64,000 nt of DNA from Novosphingobium album (ex Hu et al. 2023) (GTDB lineage Bacteria; Pseudomonadota; Alphaproteobacteria; Sphingomonadales; Sphingomonadaceae), in NCBI RefSeq assembly GCF_022832385.1, contig NZ_JALHLE010000010.1, forward strand, positions 1 to 64,000, read 5' to 3'. The notes beneath the pieces were generated by a model. It was not told where the DNA came from, ran no database searches, and was given only the letters and a program-made list of their open reading frames with translations. This document shows positions 37,221 to 45,697 of this stretch, in pieces; the first letter of the stretch is position 1, and every line of letters begins with the position of its first letter. A program made the translations under genes and the position numbers.

Positions 37221-37633
37221 GCCCGGTTGAGGACACCGTCAACCGGGCTCAGGCGCTGGCGAGCGAAAGCTTCATCGCCTCGGCCGGTCCCGGCGGGCAG
37301 AACGTCAACAAGGTGGCGACGGCGGTGCAGCTGCGCGTCAACGTCTATGCCCTGCGCCTCTCACCCCCGGTCTTCGCCCGGTTCAAGGAACTGGCGGGCA
37401 GCCGCATGACCTCGCACGGCGAACTGGTGCTGACAGCACGCAAGTTCCGCACGCAGGAAGCCAACCGCGCCGATGCCCGCGAACGCCTGGCCGAACTGAT
37501 CGAGGAAGCACATAAGCTGCCCGAAAAGCGCGCCAAGAGCCGTCTCAACCGGATCGGCAAGGAGCAGCGCCTGAAAGGCAAGAAGTTGCGCAGCTCGGTC
37601 AAGGCCGGGCGCGGCAAGGTCAGCTTCGACTGA
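37217..37633 (+). CDS. arfB: Alternative ribosome-rescue factor ArfB
   Basis: A 138-residue protein with the GGQ peptidyl-hydrolase motif (residues 26-28, in SAGPGGQNVNKVATAV) and a basic C-terminal tail (KEQRLKGKKLRSSVKAGRGK) that enters the empty mRNA channel. It releases peptides on stalled non-stop ribosomes. Start ATG 37217 overlaps the preceding stop. Confidence 0.93.
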   Translation: MSPVEDTVNRAQALASESFIASAGPGGQNVNKVATAVQLRVNVYALRLSPPVFARFKELAGSRMTSHGELVLTARKFRTQEANRADARERLAELIEEAHKLPEKRAKSRLNRIGKEQRLKGKKLRSSVKAGRGKVSFD

Positions 37634-37635
37634 GC

Positions 37636-37845
37636 TTATTGCGCCGCGTCACTTGGCGCATTTGACGGCCACTGCGAGGCCGAGGGCGCAAGCACTTCCG
37701 GTGGGGGACGGCGGGCATCGAGCATGGCGGCGGCATCATCCAGCGCGCGCGCCTCACCCACCGTCACCCCGCCGGGCCCCGGATCGTTGTCGGCTTTGCC
37801 GCAGGCGGCGAGCGCCAGCACCGCCAGGAGACACAATCGCTTCAT
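37636..37845 (-). CDS. Small lipoprotein, unknown
   Basis: A 69-residue protein with a lipoprotein signal (MKRLCLLAVLALAACGK; lipobox LAAC), then a short Asp/Pro-rich tail. ATG 37845 is chosen by the signal. It converges on arfB with 2 bases between stops. No family or function recognised. Confidence 0.6.
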   Translation of the reverse strand: MKRLCLLAVLALAACGKADNDPGPGGVTVGEARALDDAAAMLDARRPPPEVLAPSASQWPSNAPSDAAQ

Positions 37846-37870
37846 GACGCCGCTTCTAGGCGAAAGCACG

Positions 37871-38260
37871 TCAGCCGTCGATGACCCGCGTGTGCGGATG
37901 ATGTTTGTCGAGATGCCTGCGGATGATTCTGAGATTGCGACTGTTCGAACGGTAGAGGAAATCGAACAGGTCACCCGCGACGGGCAGCGCGCCGATCAGC
38001 GTATCGAACCCCACGTTGGCCGTCATCCGCGCCAGCTGCCATCTGGACATGCCCAGATTGCGCGCTTCCCACACGATGTAGAGCCCCATGGCCGCCGCGA
38101 TGACATCGCCCGCCACCGGGACGAGACCAAGTACCGCGTCGAGACCGATCTGCCGGTTGATGCCGGGCACCGTAAAGGCCCGCTCCAGCACATGCTCCAT
38201 CGCCTCGACGCGCCGCCGGATCGAGACCGGGTCGGTGCCGAGCGGAAGTTCGTAATCCAT
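37871..38260 (-). CDS. DUF4112 membrane protein
   Basis: A 129-residue protein with two hydrophobic segments (IGLDAVLGLVPVAGDVIAAA and FDTLIGALPVAGDLFDFLYR) matching DUF4112, whose repeated GxxPVAGD motif is visible twice. Function unknown. ATG 38260 starts the domain. It precedes the small lipoprotein gene on the same strand. Confidence 0.82.
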   Translation of the reverse strand: MDYELPLGTDPVSIRRRVEAMEHVLERAFTVPGINRQIGLDAVLGLVPVAGDVIAAAMGLYIVWEARNLGMSRWQLARMTANVGFDTLIGALPVAGDLFDFLYRSNSRNLRIIRRHLDKHHPHTRVIDG

Positions 38261-38328
38261 GCGCCGCGCGGAATTTTGTCCTGCTGCCAATGCCTTTCCT
38301 CTGGTCAACCGGCGTTTGCCGCCGGAGA

Positions 38329-39852
38329 CTATTTGGGCAGCCAGGCCAGCGGCATCAAGGGGTGCCAGCCCCAGGCGTTGGGCGAGAAGCCGCTGACGCT
38401 GCCGCGCACAAGCGACCAGCGGATCGGCGTTCCAAACGGAATGAAGACGTTGGCGGAAGTCAATTCCGCCTCGGCCTCGGTCAACAGTGCAGCGCGGTCG
38501 GTCGGCGTTGCCGCGGTCTCTGCTTCGGCGACGCGCGCGTCCGCTTCCTGCGAACACAGCCCCCTGCGTGCGGCACAGGACAACCGGTTGAGAAACCACG
38601 CCGCACGCGGATAGCGGGCCACGTCGTCCACAAGAGCAAGGTCCGCAGCTGCCTGATCCTGAGTCCGCGCGAGCGCTATTCCTATCGTCGCGAAATCCGC
38701 CGCAAGCTTATTGAACAGCACCTGCGAACCATCGCCTTCAGGCAGCCATAGCTGCAGTTTGGCAGTCGGTGTTGCAGGCACCGCTCCGTCCGCCGCAGCC
38801 TCGTCTATTGCCTGCCCCGGTTTCCCGGACGTCCAGTTCCTCACCCTGCCCGCAGCGACCTGCCGCCGCTCGTCCAACGATTGCCCGGCCCAGCGCTCGC
38901 CGATCGTGCCGAGATCGCCTTCGAGACTGGGCGTGACAATCCGGGTGGTGGACGACCAGCCGCCGACGCCGAAAGGTTTCATCAAGGCATCGCGATCGAC
39001 CGCCATGGCCAGCGCTTCACGGTTGGCCGGATCAGCCAGAAAGCCGCGATCGTTCATCACCTGTAAGCCGAACAGGCCAATGACGGGATCGATCTGGATC
39101 GTTCCACGCAGAATTCCCACCGAACGGGTCAGCAGAAAGTCCTCTATCCTGCCGCCGAGCACGAGATCGACATCGCCATCGTTGAACCTCTCGACCGCTT
39201 CCGGCCCCGAAATGGCGTGCAGAATAATCTGGCGTGTGCGGGAATCCCAGTTCTCGATCGACGGCAAACCCAGTTTGGCCGGATCGACCGGTGTCATCCG
39301 CGCCAGCCCTTCTGCCTTTTCCAGCGTCATCGGCCCGGCGCCCTGCTTGTCGTGATAGAGCCCGAGTTCAGGCTGGGCCAGCAATTGCAGCAGGTAGGGC
39401 ATTGGCCGCTTCAGGCGAATTTCGATGACGCGGCTTGCCATCGTGCGGATCTCATCGATGCCGGACAGGTCGAGCGCGAGCGGAGTCTTGCCGAGTTGTT
39501 TGAGCGACCCATTCAGCGCCTGCCGTGCTGAATCGGCGGTGATCTCGTCGCCGTTCGCCCAGTTCCCGTCACGCAGGCGGAAAATATAGCTCTGGCCATC
39601 GTCGGTCACGATCCAGCGGTCCGCAAGCGCAGGGATGACCCGCCCTTCCTCGTCGAACGCAACCAGCCCTTCGACCGTCGCGGCGCGCGCCAGCTGGCCC
39701 GCCACAGAAAGCCGTATGCCACTCTCGAAAGGATCGTCCGCACCGCCGATGACGGCCACATCGAGCGCAGAATTATCAAGCGAACCGCACGAGACGACAG
39801 GAAGCACGGCCAGAACGGCCAAAACCTTCATCGCTGTGCGCTTGGCGTGCAT
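38329..39852 (-). CDS. Peptide-type ABC substrate-binding lipoprotein (SBP_bac_5)
   Basis: A 507-residue lipoprotein (lipobox VVSC) of the DppA/OppA family: LVAFDEEGRVIPALADRWIV and YIFRLRDGNWANGDEITADS are typical. No ABC permease or ATPase genes adjoin it, so it may be an orphan binding protein or serve a remote transporter. ATG 39852 chosen; the frame begins slightly upstream. Confidence 0.85.
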   Translation of the reverse strand: MHAKRTAMKVLAVLAVLPVVSCGSLDNSALDVAVIGGADDPFESGIRLSVAGQLARAATVEGLVAFDEEGRVIPALADRWIVTDDGQSYIFRLRDGNWANGDEITADSARQALNGSLKQLGKTPLALDLSGIDEIRTMASRVIEIRLKRPMPYLLQLLAQPELGLYHDKQGAGPMTLEKAEGLARMTPVDPAKLGLPSIENWDSRTRQIILHAISGPEAVERFNDGDVDLVLGGRIEDFLLTRSVGILRGTIQIDPVIGLFGLQVMNDRGFLADPANREALAMAVDRDALMKPFGVGGWSSTTRIVTPSLEGDLGTIGERWAGQSLDERRQVAAGRVRNWTSGKPGQAIDEAAADGAVPATPTAKLQLWLPEGDGSQVLFNKLAADFATIGIALARTQDQAAADLALVDDVARYPRAAWFLNRLSCAARRGLCSQEADARVAEAETAATPTDRAALLTEAEAELTSANVFIPFGTPIRWSLVRGSVSGFSPNAWGWHPLMPLAWLPK

Positions 39853-39920
39853 AAGCACCCGGTTAGCCCATTCCCGCAGCGCCGCAAATGCGCGCAGGAC
39901 AATATTTCACAGGGATCGGG

Positions 39921-40286
39921 TCAGATTTTGCGGAGGTTTTCGTTAGGCGGGAAGTGCGTCTCGTGATTGCGCGCGAAACGCGGCGAGGGATCCTCGCCAA
40001 TCACCAATGGCGCACGCGCCAGCTTTGGGTCGATGTCCTCGCGGAAGGCAACGCCAAAACGGTTCTCCTGAACCCAGGCCACCGAACCCTCGACCCAGCC
40101 GAGATTGCGGATATTCACTTCGACGATCGCCCCGCGCACGACACGCACAGGGCCTTCGCCCATCATCCCGCCGGCGGACAGGTTGCGAACCTTGATACGG
40201 TATTCACCGTCAAGGCCGTCCACACGCAAATTTGCCATGAGAAACAGGCTGTCGCGCGCGACCTGACGATTGTCACTTTCGTTCAT
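39921..40286 (-). CDS. PilZ-domain protein
   Basis: A 121-residue single-domain protein with the PilZ-like strand order (RVDGLDGEYRIKVRNLSAGGMMGEG, then VAWVQENRFGVAFRE). NLSAGG fits the D/NxSxxG c-di-GMP motif, but the N-terminal RxxxR arginines are less clear (RQVARDSLF). A possible receiver for c-di-GMP made by cyclases such as the one at 19.2 kb; that link is inference. Confidence 0.78.
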   Translation of the reverse strand: MNESDNRQVARDSLFLMANLRVDGLDGEYRIKVRNLSAGGMMGEGPVRVVRGAIVEVNIRNLGWVEGSVAWVQENRFGVAFREDIDPKLARAPLVIGEDPSPRFARNHETHFPPNENLRKI

Positions 40287-40472
40287 GATCTCCGTCCGGC
40301 ATTCGATCCAGCGCGCCCCTTTCCGGTCGAACGCGAAGCGTAAAACAGCAACGAGCCCGCTACCCGCGTGGAGTACCGGCAAATGGCAAACAAACGCTTA
40401 ACAGCGCGCCGCTGGCCATGGCTTGCGTGGCCTGCGCGGGATGATCCGGCCCCGCTTGTACGGGGCGCGGGA

Positions 40473-40931
40473 TCAATCGTCGCGCGAAACCTTTTCGCGG
40501 CGTTCATGCGCTTCCTGGGCTTCAACCGTCATCGTCGCGATCGGGCGCGCTTCAAGCCGGCCAAGGCCAATCGGTTCGCCGGTCACCTCGCAATAACCGT
40601 ATTCGCCTTCCTCGATCCGGCGCATGGCGGAATCGATCTTGGCGATCAGCTTGCGCTGGCGGTCGCGGGTGCGCAGCTCGATACCCCAGTCGGTCTCGCT
40701 CGATGCGCGATCGTTGAGGTCAGGCTCGCGAATGGGGCCATCCTGCAACTGCTGCAGCGTTCCGGCTGCGGCGTCGAGAATCGAACGCTTCCAGGCCTGA
40801 AGCAATTTCCGGAAATAGTCCTGCTGAGCCTCACTCATGTAAGGTTCGTAAGGAGCGGGAACATAGGCACCGCCAATGGCGCGTTTTGCCTTGGCGAGAA
40901 CATCAATTTCGTCAGATAGGGCCGTTGCCAT
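40473..40931 (-). CDS. dksA: RNA polymerase-binding protein DksA
   Basis: A 152-residue coiled-coil protein with the DksA core (YRK-like EAQQDYFRKLLQAWKRSIL, DRASSETDWGIELRTRDRQRKLI) and the C-terminal GYCEVTGEPIGLGRLEARP. Only one Cys of the four-Cys zinc finger remains, as is usual in alphaproteobacterial DksA. It cooperates with ppGpp at RNA polymerase to adjust stable-RNA transcription. Confidence 0.93.
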   Translation of the reverse strand: MATALSDEIDVLAKAKRAIGGAYVPAPYEPYMSEAQQDYFRKLLQAWKRSILDAAAGTLQQLQDGPIREPDLNDRASSETDWGIELRTRDRQRKLIAKIDSAMRRIEEGEYGYCEVTGEPIGLGRLEARPIATMTVEAQEAHERREKVSRDD

Positions 40932-41246
40932 CCAGAGAAACTCCGCACGTGTCTCCGCGGACCGCCAACGCCCTGCAGCCCCGGATTTTTTCCGGCAACC
41001 GTAAAACGATCCGTGGTTGCGGGGGCCTATAGGTCGGCAGATTTATGGGCACAAGCACATATGACCAACCGTCCACAAAATTCCGTGCCACGGCTTCAAT
41101 CCGGAAAGCACCGAATCCGGAACTGGCAGCCCGCGTACTCCGCGTTAACCATTTCTTGACAGGCTGTGCGCCAGCGTGGCGGCATCGGAAGACCCAGTAA
41201 GCGGTCCGAAGAAAGGGGAACAGACATTCAACGGGGGTAACGAATC
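40932..41246. promoter_or_regulatory. Divergent intergenic region, dksA and Sel1-like gene
   Basis: This 315-base gap must hold the promoters of dksA (leftward) and the Sel1-like gene (rightward). A TTGACA hexamer at 41156-41161 follows a TTAACC at 41146-41151, but no convincing -10 is seen at the right spacing. AATCCGGA occurs twice (about 41098 and 41113). No gene is visible within it. Confidence 0.35.
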
Positions 41247-41597
41247 ATGAAATCTGCATGGAACGAACACTTCAAGGCCGAACCGGCAACGGCCGCAGAC
41301 TTTGCCGCTGATGACATGCTCGTCGCAGAATGCCTCGCCGCCGCGGCGCAAGGCGACTTTTCCGCCTACTTCGACCTTGGCGTAGCCTTTTCGACCGGCA
41401 GCCATGGCGCCAGTTGCGATCTCATCGAAGCACACAAGTGGTTCAATCTTGCAGCTGTCACCGGCCATGAGGAAGCGGCCGCCTGCCGGGCCGAAGTCGC
41501 CGATGAGATGTCCGCCCGCGAGATCGCCGAAGCCCAGCGCCGCGCGCGCGAATGGCTTGCCGCCGCGAATCGCGCCGCCGGCCTCCGGGCAGCCTGA
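41247..41597 (+). CDS. Small Sel1-repeat-like protein
   Basis: A 116-residue protein with a single Sel1/TPR-like helical pair (SAYFDLGVAFSTGSHGASCDLIEAHKWFNLAAVTGHEEAA) and an Arg/Ala-rich C-terminal helix. No signal peptide. Sel1-like proteins serve as interaction scaffolds; the partner is unknown. A GGGGG stretch precedes the ATG. Confidence 0.75.
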   Translation: MKSAWNEHFKAEPATAADFAADDMLVAECLAAAAQGDFSAYFDLGVAFSTGSHGASCDLIEAHKWFNLAAVTGHEEAAACRAEVADEMSAREIAEAQRRAREWLAAANRAAGLRAA

Positions 41598-41600
41598 CCG

Positions 41601-42743
41601 TTAACCTTCCGCCTTGCGGAAGGGTGAGCGCTCGCCGAGCCAGATCTGGTCCCGGGCAATGCCTGCCCGCTCCTGTTCCAGGTAATCGGCAACTGCCGAA
41701 CGCAGTCCTTCGTGGACGATGTAGTGCGCAGACACCGTGCGCACCGGTTCGTAGCCACGGGCCAGTTTGTGGCCGCCCTGCGCGCCCGCTTCGACGCGCG
41801 ACAGCCCCAGCGCGATCGCCGCGTCGATCGCCTGATAATAGCACAATTCGAAATGCAGGAACGGCTTGTCGATCCGCGCGCCCCAGTAACGCCCGTACAG
41901 CGCATCACTACCAATGAAATTCAGCGCCCCGGCCACAGGCTCCTCATCAACGAAGGCGAGGACCAGCAGAATTTGGTCCGCCATCGTCTCGCCCAGCAGA
42001 GTGAAAGCCTTGCGCGTCAGGTAGGGCCTGCCCCACTTGCGAGCACCGGTATCCTGATAGAATTCCCAGAACGCATCCCAGTGTGCCCCGGTGATAGCAC
42101 CACCGCGCAAGGTCCGGATTTCCACGCCTTCCTGCGCCTTGGCGCGCTCCTTGCGCAAATCCTTGCGCTTGCGGGAGGACAGCGCGCCCAGAAAATCCTC
42201 GAAGCTGGCGTAACCGCGATTTTCCCAGTGAAACTGGATATCCTCGCGGAGCAGCCAGCCCGCCTGCTCGAACAGCGGCACCTGCTCCGGTTCGATGAAG
42301 GTGGCGTGCGCCGAGGACAGCCCGCTGTCGCGGCACAGCGTCTCCGCCGCGCGCAGCAGCGGCAACGCCAGTTCGGAATGCCGTGTCAACAGGCGCGGCC
42401 CCGTCGCCGGAGTGAACGGCACCGCGATCTGCAGCTTCGGGTAATACGATCCACCTGCGCGATGCCAGGCATCCGCCCAGGCATGATCGAAGACGTACTC
42501 GCCCTGCGAATGCTCCTTCAGGTACGCGGGTAACGCCGCCGCAATCCGTCCATCGGGGCCTTCGATGACGACCGGCACCGGCGTCCAGCCGCTGCGGCCG
42601 CCGACGCTGCCCGAATCTTCCATAGCGGCAAGGAAGGCATGACCGACGAAAGGATTGACGCCCGGCGTCAGGTCGTCCCACTCGGCGGCCGGGAGTTCCC
42701 GGACCGATCCATGGACTTTCGCGGTGAATGCGCCCTCGCTCAC
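41601..42743 (-). CDS. GNAT/FemAB-like acyltransferase (DUF482)
   Basis: A 380-residue protein of the peptidoglycan-biosynthesis-like N-acetyltransferase group: NPFVGHAFLAAMEDSGSVG, YYPKLQIAVPFTPATGPRLL and the late HKLARGYEPVRTVSAHYI are diagnostic. Substrate unknown. The GTG at 42743 overlaps the upstream GDPD stop (GTGA), fixing the start; the open frame extends upstream without family sequence. Confidence 0.85.
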   Translation of the reverse strand: MSEGAFTAKVHGSVRELPAAEWDDLTPGVNPFVGHAFLAAMEDSGSVGGRSGWTPVPVVIEGPDGRIAAALPAYLKEHSQGEYVFDHAWADAWHRAGGSYYPKLQIAVPFTPATGPRLLTRHSELALPLLRAAETLCRDSGLSSAHATFIEPEQVPLFEQAGWLLREDIQFHWENRGYASFEDFLGALSSRKRKDLRKERAKAQEGVEIRTLRGGAITGAHWDAFWEFYQDTGARKWGRPYLTRKAFTLLGETMADQILLVLAFVDEEPVAGALNFIGSDALYGRYWGARIDKPFLHFELCYYQAIDAAIALGLSRVEAGAQGGHKLARGYEPVRTVSAHYIVHEGLRSAVADYLEQERAGIARDQIWLGERSPFRKAEG

Positions 42744-43528
42744 GCTTGTCCGGCCACCTTTCGCATGGGGCGCACAGCACCTTCGAAAATGTCCGCGTCG
42801 GCATGTTCGGCCGCGCGTTCCCCGTGCTCGACGCTCGTCACGGTCCACGTCACGAGCGGCAGTCCCCGGCTGCGCTGCGCCGCAGCAAACCGGCTGGGCA
42901 GATCGCGCACGTCGTAACACAGAAAATCCGGCTGCGCGTGCCACAACGCCAGACGACGGCGCACCTTGCCAGGGAGTGCCCGGTCCTCGCCCTCAGTGAT
43001 CGAGAGCCCCCGCACGGTGTGCGGCGAATGCAGAGCGTACCAGTGCGAAACGCGTGGATCGAAGCTCATCACCGCATGCAGGCCGGTATACCCCTCCAGA
43101 ACCCGGCGCACTGCCAGGCACAGCGCCGCGATACGGGTATCCGGACCGGATTTGATCTCGATAAGCAACGGCACACGGCCCGCCACGTCCGCAAGCACCT
43201 GCCGAAGCGTGGGAATAGTCTGCGAAGTTCCGGCAAGCCGAATGGCCCCCAGTTGCGCAGCGTTGCGCCGGCTAAGATCACCGCTTTCCACCGTCATCCG
43301 GTCCAGCGTTTCGTCGTGGAAGACCACCGGCAGCCCATCACCCGAACGCTGAACGTCTAGCTCGATGCCGTAGCCCGACATCGCTGCCCGTTCGAATGCC
43401 GAGCGAGAGTTTTCCGGCACGCCGGCATCGTGCAGCCCGCGATGGGCGTAACAGTAGTCGCCCAGCCACCCGACCTTGCGCGGATCGGGCGGCGGCGAAA
43501 GCCAGCGGTCAAGCAGGGCGAACAGCAA
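42740..43528 (-). CDS. Glycerophosphodiester phosphodiesterase
   Basis: A 262-residue GDPD-family TIM barrel: catalytic H29-R30 (YAHRGLHDAGVPENS), metal ligands E55 and D57 (IELDVQRS), and VVFHDETLDRMT. It hydrolyses glycerophosphodiesters to glycerol-3-phosphate and an alcohol. No signal peptide is evident. Start overlaps the RidA-like gene by 20 bases. Confidence 0.92.
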   Translation of the reverse strand: MLFALLDRWLSPPPDPRKVGWLGDYCYAHRGLHDAGVPENSRSAFERAAMSGYGIELDVQRSGDGLPVVFHDETLDRMTVESGDLSRRNAAQLGAIRLAGTSQTIPTLRQVLADVAGRVPLLIEIKSGPDTRIAALCLAVRRVLEGYTGLHAVMSFDPRVSHWYALHSPHTVRGLSITEGEDRALPGKVRRRLALWHAQPDFLCYDVRDLPSRFAAAQRSRGLPLVTWTVTSVEHGERAAEHADADIFEGAVRPMRKVAGQA

Positions 43529-43973
43529 CGACGGCGTCCACTTCCACGGCAGCGCCCAGCGGCAGCACCGGCACGCCTACGGCGCTGCGGGCATGCTTGC
43601 CGGCCTCACCGAAGACGGCGACCATCAGTTCTGAAGCGCCATTGGCGACCTTGGGCTGATCGGTGAAAGTGCCGGTCGAATTGACGAAGGCCCCCAGCTT
43701 GACGATGCGCTCCACCCGTTCGAGCGAGCCAAGCGCTGCCTTGAGCTGGGCCAGGATCATCACCGCGCAGGCCTGCGCCGCCTCGATACCGTCTTCCAGC
43801 GTCACATCTTCACCCAGACGGCCAATCACGAGTTTGCCCGCCACGAACGGCAGCTGGCCGGAGACGTGGGCCAGCCCGCCAGCCACCACTACCGGGACAT
43901 AAGCCGCTACCGGGGCGGCAGGTTCGGGCAGAGTCAGGCCGAGTTCGGCCAGGCGGTTATCGATGTCGCTCAT
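43509..43973 (-). CDS. RidA-family protein
   Basis: A 154-residue YjgF/YER057c/UK114 protein of the longer subtype: YVPVVVAGGLAHVSGQLPF, LGSLERVERIVKLGAFVNS and the late GVPVLPLGAAVEVDAVVAV. RidA proteins deaminate reactive enamines/imines, but this subgroup lacks tested members. ATG 43973 overlaps the HAD gene stop. Confidence 0.88.
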   Translation of the reverse strand: MSDIDNRLAELGLTLPEPAAPVAAYVPVVVAGGLAHVSGQLPFVAGKLVIGRLGEDVTLEDGIEAAQACAVMILAQLKAALGSLERVERIVKLGAFVNSTGTFTDQPKVANGASELMVAVFGEAGKHARSAVGVPVLPLGAAVEVDAVVAVRPA

Positions 43974-44614
43974 TTCGCTTGCAGGTCCTTTTCTTCGCAA
44001 GTCAGACTTTCCAGCAGCCAGGGCAGCGCGCGCTCCCACTCGTCGATGCGGGCATGGGCGTGGCCGGCTTCGGCGGCACAGGGAATATGCGGTGCGATCG
44101 CCGGCTCGGCACAGAGATGGAGGCGGCGCACCTGCGGTGCAATTTCAAAGACCGATCCGTGATGCTGCGACAGATCGTCGATGAAGACGGCCCGGTCTGG
44201 CCGGTATTCGTCCAGGATCGCCTGCAGCGCCGGGCCCTTGGGCCCTTGATTGGTGAACACGCGCACATCAATGCCATGCCCGGCCAGTTGCTCGCGGCGC
44301 GCCTCACGGCGGAAATCGAGCAGGTTGGTCAGAACCACGACATCGGCGTGCTCGCGAATCGCCGCGATCGCCTCGACCGCCCCCTCGACAGGCGTCTGCC
44401 GGTGCATCTGCCCGTCGAAGAACTTGTTGAGCAGCGCCCACATGTCTTCCTGCGAGATCCGCTCGCCGGATTCGACCCGGCGCATCGACTGGAAGAAATT
44501 GCCTCCCGACATGTCGAAGGCCACGCCTTCTTCCTCGGCGAGCCAGTCGCGGAAGTGCGCAATCATGTAGAGCAGCACTTCGTCGCAATCGGTAATCAGC
44601 AGCGGCAGTTTCAT
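43970..44614 (-). CDS. HAD-superfamily hydrolase
   Basis: A 214-residue HAD-like protein with motif I TDCDEV (D9, D11), motif II VVLTN and motif IV-like VFIDDLSQHH. The +2 Asp suggests phosphatase activity; substrate unknown. Coupled with ridA (ATGA) and with the DUF3572 gene by overlap. Confidence 0.85.
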   Translation of the reverse strand: MKLPLLITDCDEVLLYMIAHFRDWLAEEEGVAFDMSGGNFFQSMRRVESGERISQEDMWALLNKFFDGQMHRQTPVEGAVEAIAAIREHADVVVLTNLLDFRREARREQLAGHGIDVRVFTNQGPKGPALQAILDEYRPDRAVFIDDLSQHHGSVFEIAPQVRRLHLCAEPAIAPHIPCAAEAGHAHARIDEWERALPWLLESLTCEEKDLQAK

Positions 44615-44820
44615 GAACTGAGCCTTTCGCGGACGGCAGCGAGGTCCCTCGGCGCCACGCCAAGAGCGTCGGCGGCACCCAGCAGGTCCGGCTCGTGCGC
44701 GCAGAGAAAATCCAGCACCGCGCCGAGCGTCGCCGATTCGTTCAGCGATACGCGCAGGTCGTCGGGGGTCAGGCCGGTCAGTGCCAGAAACCGGGCGGCC
44801 CGGTCAGCGTCGTCCAGCAC
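44611..44820 (-). CDS. DUF3572 protein, start uncertain
   Basis: From GTG 44820 a 69-residue protein (FLALTGLTPDDLRVSLNESATL, LDFLCAHEPDLL) matching DUF3572. The codons just upstream encode PDPQALALNALGW, which looks like the conserved beginning of the family, yet no ATG, GTG or TTG occurs in frame before the stop at 44926-44928. The real start may be a CTG (44916 or 44889) or ATT (44883), or GTG 44820 may give a shortened protein. Function of the family is unknown. Divergent from divK. Confidence 0.65.
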   Translation of the reverse strand: MLDDADRAARFLALTGLTPDDLRVSLNESATLGAVLDFLCAHEPDLLGAADALGVAPRDLAAVRERLSS

Positions 44821-44948
44821 CCAGCCAAGCGCATTCAGCGCCAGCGCCTGCGGGTCGGGAGATGGGGATGGCGGCTCTCGAAGAATTGTCAGTCTCGCTT
44901 GCGTGCAATAGAGCAGGTCACACCCCTAACATGGTGCGCGGGCGTCGA

Positions 44949-45311
44949 ATGGCAAAGCGAATCCTCATTGTCGAGGACAACGATCTCAATCGAAAGCTCT
45001 TTTGCGACGTGCTGAAGAGCCAGGGCTACGCTGTGGAGCCCGTCGCGGACGGGCTCGACGCACTCGACCGGGCACGCGAATTCGTCCCCAATCTCGTGAT
45101 CATGGACATCCAGCTGCCCAATGTCTCGGGGCTGGACCTGATCGAGGCAGCCAAGAAGGACCCGGTCCTGCGCGCGATCCCGATGCTGGCCGTCACCGCC
45201 TATGCCGGCAAGGGTGACGAGGAGCGCATCCGCGAGGCTGGCGCCGAGGGATACCTCGCCAAACCGGTCTCGATCGGCCCCTTCATGCAGGCCGTGAAAG
45301 CCCTGATCTGA
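44949..45311 (+). CDS. divK: Single-domain response regulator DivK
   Basis: A 120-residue receiver-only protein with the DivK sequence (RILIVEDNDLNRKLFCDVLKS, phospho-acceptor D53 in LVIMDIQLPNVSG, TAYAGKGDEERIREAGAEGY, KPVS). DivK links PleC/DivJ phosphorylation to CckA-CtrA control of the cell cycle and polarity. In Caulobacter pleD follows divK; here acp follows instead. Confidence 0.93.
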   Translation: MAKRILIVEDNDLNRKLFCDVLKSQGYAVEPVADGLDALDRAREFVPNLVIMDIQLPNVSGLDLIEAAKKDPVLRAIPMLAVTAYAGKGDEERIREAGAEGYLAKPVSIGPFMQAVKALI

Positions 45312-45333
45312 CGGGGCGCCTGACGCATCCTGC

Positions 45334-45415
45334 TTGACATGATACACTCGCGCCGCTTTTGCGCCGCATTTCCCGGCCAGAGAGCGCCGGGACCTACTCG
45401 GAGTTGAAAAAGACC
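45334..45415 (+). promoter_or_regulatory. Possible acp promoter region
   Basis: TTGACA at 45334-45339 is followed at 17 bases by a poor -10 (TTTTGC); GATACACT immediately after could instead be a -10 for another -35. GCGCCGC is directly repeated around TTTT (45350-45367). A GGAG-type site precedes the ATG at 45416. Assignment is tentative. Confidence 0.3.
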
Positions 45416-45655
45416 ATGGATCGCGAAGAGACCTCGGCCCGGATCGCAGCGCTGATCGAGCCCTTCAACAAGAAGGAAGTGGCGATCACCGACGCCACCC
45501 GCTTCACCGACGATCTGGAATTCGACAGCCTGACCGTGATGGATTTCGTCGCCGCTATCGAGGATGAATTCGACATCATCATCTCGATGAACCAGCAGGC
45601 CGAGATCGAAAACTATGGGCAACTCGTCGATGCGGTGGTGAAGCTGCAGGGTTGA
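45416..45655 (+). CDS. Acyl carrier protein associated with serine palmitoyltransferase
   Basis: A 79-residue ACP with phosphopantetheine serine S38 in EFDSLTVMDFVAAIEDEFDI. It is not next to fatty-acid synthesis genes but lies just upstream of a serine palmitoyltransferase. In Caulobacter and sphingomonads a dedicated ACP supplies the acyl chain to Spt for sphingolipid synthesis; this is the natural role here. Function inferred from context. Confidence 0.88.
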   Translation: MDREETSARIAALIEPFNKKEVAITDATRFTDDLEFDSLTVMDFVAAIEDEFDIIISMNQQAEIENYGQLVDAVVKLQG

Positions 45656-45668
45656 ATCCTGACTTGAT

Positions 45669-45688
45669 TTACCAAGGTACCTTGGTAA
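45669..45688. promoter_or_regulatory. Perfect 20-bp palindrome between acp and the RHH-spt genes
   Basis: TTACCAAGGT joined to its exact reverse complement ACCTTGGTAA gives a flawless 20-bp palindrome 10 bases before the ATG of a ribbon-helix-helix-like gene. The AAGG ribosome-binding site (45690-45693) abuts it. It is the right kind of operator for a dimer-of-dimers RHH autorepressor; as RNA it could also form a hairpin next to the ribosome-binding site. Confidence 0.7.
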
Positions 45689-45697
45689 CAAGGCGTC

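Noticed and set aside
40473..40931. Degenerate DksA (missing zinc-finger cysteines)
   Set aside because: Loss of most zinc-finger cysteines is normal in alphaproteobacterial DksA; the coiled coil is intact.
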